Source: VGSG01 sp040756375
GTDB lineage: Bacteria > Desulfobacterota > Desulfomonilia > Desulfomonilales > Desulfomonilaceae
DNA length: 64,000 nt
Direction: 5' to 3'
Assembly (NCBI GenBank): GCA_040756375.1
Contig: JBFLZC010000006.1
Span: forward strand, 173,016 to 237,015
Part shown: in pieces, positions 61,300 through 64,000 of the stretch
Numbering within the stretch: position 1 is the first letter of the stretch
Layout: every line of letters begins with the position of its first letter
The notes under the pieces: model-generated
Databases searched by the model: none
What the model saw: only the letters and a program-made list of their open reading frames with translations
Told to the model about the DNA's origin: nothing
Program-made: the position numbers and the translations under genes

Positions 61300-62928
61300 A
61301 TGAAACAAGAATCAGCATTCCAAACTGTTTTGGCTCCCAGCGAGACTTCAACCATTGATCTCTCCTCGTTGGCCACCGGGAATTTTTCCTTTACAGCAGG
61401 TCCTGGTTCCACGGTGATACGTGAGAGCCTCCTCGGAAAGCTGTTCGAGGCGCTCCCCTTACCTGCGTTGCTCATTCAACGTTCCGGTATCATCGCGTTT
61501 GCCAATCAGGCGTGTGCAAGATTCAGCAAGGAATATGAATCGATCATTGATAAGCCCTTTTCCGATCTGTTCCCCAAAAAGGAATCCCAGGCACGCGCGG
61601 TGTCGCTCTTGGAAGAGGTTTTCCGGACTAGGAGGCCGCACACTTGCGAGTGTCTGTTGGACATGCGCGGCCGTCAGATTTGGGGCAGGATGAGTTTCCG
61701 ATCTATCAAGGTGAGCGAAGTTAAAGCCGCCCTGGTGCTCGTGGAGGATCTTACCCACGAGAAGGCCCAACTGAGGACAGAGCGCAAGCACAACGAAGAG
61801 CTTCGTCGAGAGATCGCCCGCCGCGAAGCTACTGAAAAGGCGCTGCGTGAGACCGAACAGAGGTGTGAATCCGCGATCAAGGGCGCTGATGCTTCTCTCT
61901 GGGAGTGGAACGTCAGGACCGGCTCGATGGTTTGTGACAATCGCTTTTCAGAGATTCTCGGATACGCGGCCGGCGAGGTCCGGCAGCATCAGGACTCGTG
62001 GCGCAAACTGACTCACCCCGCGGATCTTCCCGTCTTCGATCGATGCGTGAGGAATCACTTCACGGGTGAATCCGAACACGTGGACGTGGAGCACAGAATC
62101 CGCGCCAAATCCGGTGATTGGAAGTGGATTCTTACCAGAGGAAGGGTCGTGGAGCGCGATGATCGCAATCATCCTGTGCGCGTTGTGGGCACCATATTGG
62201 ACGTTACGGAACACAAGAAGAACCGGGAGCGCGTCCGGGCCCTCACCAAGGCCTTGATAAACGCGCAGGAGAAAGAACGGCGTGCCCTCGCGCTCGACCT
62301 ACATGACGACGTGGCCCAGCAGCTTTGGGCGCTCAGGCTCTTCCTTGATCCGGTGAGACAGGAGCTTATCCAGTCTAGGCCTGATCTGTGCGTGAGCATT
62401 TCGCGGATTTCCAAGCAAATCGGCGATCTTGTGGATGTGGTCCGGAGCATCTCCTATTCGTTGCGGCCGTCAACGCTCGATAGACTGGGGCTCGAGACTA
62501 CCATAAGAGAGTATTGTGCGGATTTTTCGAAGCGAAACGGCATCAAGGTGGACTTTTTCTCCTCTTCCATGAGAGGCCTCACGCTCGATTTTGACACCGA
62601 GATCAATCTGTTCAGATTGGTTCAGGAAGCGTTGAACAATGTGAAAAAGCACGCGAAGGCCCGCACCGTAACGGTCAAACTTCAGGGCTCGTCTTCTCGT
62701 GTTACGGCCAGCATCGAAGATGATGGTAAAGGTTTTGCCGTTCACAAAGAAATCCGGTCCGCGCTAACACAGAGGAAGATGGGCCTCTGGAGCATGGAGC
62801 AGAGGGCACGCCTCCTCGGCGGCAAGCTCCGGATTCAGTCAAAGCCCGGCAGGGGAAGCCACATCTCGGGAGAGGTACCGTGGAGGTCGGACAAGAATGG
62901 GAGTGAAAAAGCGAATCCTGATAGTTGA
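61300..62928 (+). CDS. PAS sensor histidine kinase, NarX/DegS-like (HisKA_3)
   Basis: A 542-residue cytoplasmic kinase with no membrane helices. A first PAS lies at about 45-160 (LPALLIQRSGIIAFANQACARFSKEY), a short coiled coil, a second PAS/PAC at about 185-310 (SLWEWNVRTGSMVCDNRFSEILGYAAGE), the HisKA_3 dimerisation and phosphoacceptor region RRALALDLHDDVAQQLWAL at about 327, and a HATPase_c domain (LFRLVQEALNNVKKHAKA; DDGKGF; GLWSMEQRARLLGG). GGAG precedes the ATG. It overlaps the regulator gene by 32 bases and surely phosphorylates it. Confidence 0.93.
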   Translation: MKQESAFQTVLAPSETSTIDLSSLATGNFSFTAGPGSTVIRESLLGKLFEALPLPALLIQRSGIIAFANQACARFSKEYESIIDKPFSDLFPKKESQARAVSLLEEVFRTRRPHTCECLLDMRGRQIWGRMSFRSIKVSEVKAALVLVEDLTHEKAQLRTERKHNEELRREIARREATEKALRETEQRCESAIKGADASLWEWNVRTGSMVCDNRFSEILGYAAGEVRQHQDSWRKLTHPADLPVFDRCVRNHFTGESEHVDVEHRIRAKSGDWKWILTRGRVVERDDRNHPVRVVGTILDVTEHKKNRERVRALTKALINAQEKERRALALDLHDDVAQQLWALRLFLDPVRQELIQSRPDLCVSISRISKQIGDLVDVVRSISYSLRPSTLDRLGLETTIREYCADFSKRNGIKVDFFSSSMRGLTLDFDTEINLFRLVQEALNNVKKHAKARTVTVKLQGSSSRVTASIEDDGKGFAVHKEIRSALTQRKMGLWSMEQRARLLGGKLRIQSKPGRGSHISGEVPWRSDKNGSEKANPDS

Positions 62929-63565
62929 CGATCATCCGGTGGTTCGGGAAGGTCTCAAGTCGATCATAGCGCGTGGAAAAGCCTTTGAGGTGGTGGGTGA
63001 GGCAGGGGAGTCGAGGGAAGCACTGGGTTCGGCCCTCAAACTCAAGCCTGACATCATGCTGGTCGATATTTCTCTTCCGGACGGAGAGGGGACCGAGCTT
63101 GTCCGCGAGATACGAATGGTCCTGCCTAATGTGATTGTGCTCATGGTGAGCGTGCACCGCGAATCGCATTATATAGCTGGGTCTTTTCAAGCGGGAGCAG
63201 CCGGTTATTTCGTCAAGGGATCAGTGCCCGGTCAACTGCTGGAAGCTCTGGAAGTGGTATCAGGGGGAGGTTACTACTTTGAGGCGCCCATGTCGCCTGA
63301 AGATGTAGAGCAGATCAAAAATCTTCAGCCAGAGAAGCCAGACGACCCAGAATCGAGGTACGAATCACTGACGAGACGCCAGAAGGAGGTCATGAAGCTG
63401 CTGGCCCAGGGATTGCCTTATAAAACCATCGCCGAGAGGCTCCACATCAGCGAGACAACGGTTAGCCACCACCGCGCCCAGATCATGGGCAAGCTGGGCA
63501 TAAGAAATCGCGCCGAACTGCTCCAGCTTTCCATAGGCCTTGGCCTCGTCGACACCGGTCCATGA
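62897..63565 (+). CDS. NarL/FixJ-family response regulator
   Basis: A 222-residue regulator: receiver domain (DD at 11-12, acceptor Asp57 in MLVDISLPDGEG, Lys in GYFVKGS) and a C-terminal LuxR helix-turn-helix (LTRRQKEVMKLLAQGLPYKTIAERLHISETTVSHHRAQIMGKLGIRNRAEL). The ATG at 62897 has GGAGG 10 bases before it; a GTG two codons on is an alternative. It is translated with the upstream kinase. Its targets may include the tandem palindromes about 125 bases downstream of its stop. Confidence 0.95.
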   Translation: MGVKKRILIVDDHPVVREGLKSIIARGKAFEVVGEAGESREALGSALKLKPDIMLVDISLPDGEGTELVREIRMVLPNVIVLMVSVHRESHYIAGSFQAGAAGYFVKGSVPGQLLEALEVVSGGGYYFEAPMSPEDVEQIKNLQPEKPDDPESRYESLTRRQKEVMKLLAQGLPYKTIAERLHISETTVSHHRAQIMGKLGIRNRAELLQLSIGLGLVDTGP

Positions 63566-63690
63566 AGACCCACGAAGGCTCACCGTCGGCCTATTGCGGC
63601 AAGCGGCGAAAGGCGGTCCTGAACGATTGGTAGCGCCGGCCTCCGTGCCGGTGTGAATTGTCCTGCTATGAAACACCTAAACGGCCGCTT

Positions 63691-63731
63691 TTGCCATAAA
63701 GCATGGCAACTTTCTGCCATAAAAATGGCAA
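63691..63731. promoter_or_regulatory. Tandem palindromic operator-like sites
   Basis: Two adjacent units: TTGCCAT-AAAGC-ATGGCAA (63691-63709) and TGCCAT-AAAA-ATGGCA (63715-63730). They lie about 22 bases apart (two helical turns), immediately upstream of a TTGACA box. This is the look of a regulator-bound promoter, possibly for the NarL-type protein encoded just before. Confidence 0.5.
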
Positions 63732-63741
63732 CTTTTCACTA

Positions 63742-63770
63742 TTGACACCCCAGGTGGGTTCAGTTGTAGA
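63742..63770 (+). promoter_or_regulatory. Promoter candidate downstream of the tandem sites
   Basis: -35 TTGACA (63742-63747), 17-base spacer, weak -10 TGTAGA (63765-63770). No ORF starts after it within the window; it points toward the group II intron, antisense to it. Confidence 0.35.
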
Positions 63771-63878
63771 GTGCTCGAACATGGGGCAGGTTCCCTAACT
63801 CCCCCTTTTGTAAAGGGGGGTTGGGAGGATTTGCAGAAGAAGCTGAGGGGATTTGAACAGCCCAGTTCTCTATTCCGT

Positions 63879-64000
63879 ATAGGGGTAGGAACGACCGGTC
63901 TCCCGGTCGCTCCCCCCTCCGAACCGTACGTGCGGTTTTCCCGCATACGGCTCTCCAGTTGGTGGTTACCCTTTACGGGGCTGACTGGCCAGGGCGTGGG
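63879..64000 (-). mobile_element. 3' end of a group II intron (domains V and VI)
   Basis: Minus strand: domain V at 63953-63921 begins GAGCCGTATGCGGGAAAACC and closes with CGTACGGTTC, showing the AGC catalytic triad, a GAAA-type tetraloop and the complementary arm. Domain VI follows with stem GCGACCGG/CCGGTCGT, a bulged branch-point A at 63886 and the 3' end ...CCCCTAT at 63879 (or two bases further). The intron body, including any reverse transcriptase, lies beyond the right edge. The material at 63566-63878 is its 3' flank. No gene is visible there. Confidence 0.85.

Noticed and set aside
63840..63878. Possible tRNA 3' end (GTTCAAATCCC on the minus strand)
   Set aside because: The flanking bases do not form a 5-bp T-stem and no acceptor or anticodon arm can be placed.
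63677..63946. 89-codon minus-strand frame beginning MRENRTYGSEGG
   Set aside because: This is a translation of group II intron domain V, frequently mis-annotated as a hypothetical protein.
1..64000. CRISPR array or cas genes
   Set aside because: No regularly spaced direct repeats were found; repeated elements are palindromic, dispersed and irregular, and no Cas-like protein is encoded.

Overview
The window reads like a moderately GC-rich, anaerobic, metabolically versatile bacterium of the former Deltaproteobacteria (Desulfobacterota; a Desulfomonile- or Syntrophobacter-like organism would fit). The main clues are a selenocysteine formate dehydrogenase together with a selenocysteine-containing SelD, LutABC plus TRAP lactate-type genes, a sigma-54 activator with a clean -24/-12 promoter, many PAS/two-component proteins, and intergenic space filled with small palindromic repeats. 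This taxonomic reading is inference; there is no rRNA or tRNA gene in the window.

Layout. 0-3.1 kb: stand-alone Sec-FDH and a small unknown gene. 3.2-3.4 kb: a self-contained transcription unit (promoter, strong Shine-Dalgarno, 28-residue membrane microprotein, terminator). 3.5-13.6 kb: a catabolic island on the minus strand (3-hydroxybutyrate-dehydrogenase-like SDR, five Liv ABC genes, FabG-like SDR, acyl-CoA ligase), faced by a PAS/AAA+/Fis activator. The intergenic gap carries a near-perfect sigma-54 promoter and an upstream palindrome. 13.7-22.3 kb: a lactate-utilisation operon (TRAP dctPQM, kinase-BON fusion, small membrane protein, lutABC) with a divergent FadR/LldR-type regulator and two palindromic operator candidates. 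22.3-26 kb: hybrid histidine kinase and small secreted or membrane proteins. 26-35 kb: mtnA-pncB, grpE-dnaK and envelope proteins. 35-41.7 kb: GGDEF response regulator, ahcY, metK, a MATE exporter and IHF.

41.8-54 kb holds the most unusual locus: a 2682-residue megasynthase (two flavin TIM-barrel enoyl-reductase-like domains, KS, AT, ACP, KR, DH) with its own Sfp-type phosphopantetheinyl transferase, a B12-binding radical SAM enzyme and a divergent thioester-reductase-like SDR. Together they look like a secondary-lipid or polyketide pathway of unknown product. 54-57 kb: a caspase-like protease with an EF-hand and six PEGA repeats. 57-60.6 kb: GNAT, selD, an array of consecutive stem-loops and an L,D-transpeptidase. 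61-63.6 kb: a NarX/NarL-like two-component pair. The right edge contains domains V-VI of a group II intron whose body lies outside the window.

Several intergenic repeat families recur (at least four copies of a CCGGGAAGGCC stem element and three copies of a GTGGCACC-ended stem element). Most coding regions look intact; the only apparent in-frame stops in real genes, in fdhA and selD, are UGA selenocysteine codons with adjacent hairpins.
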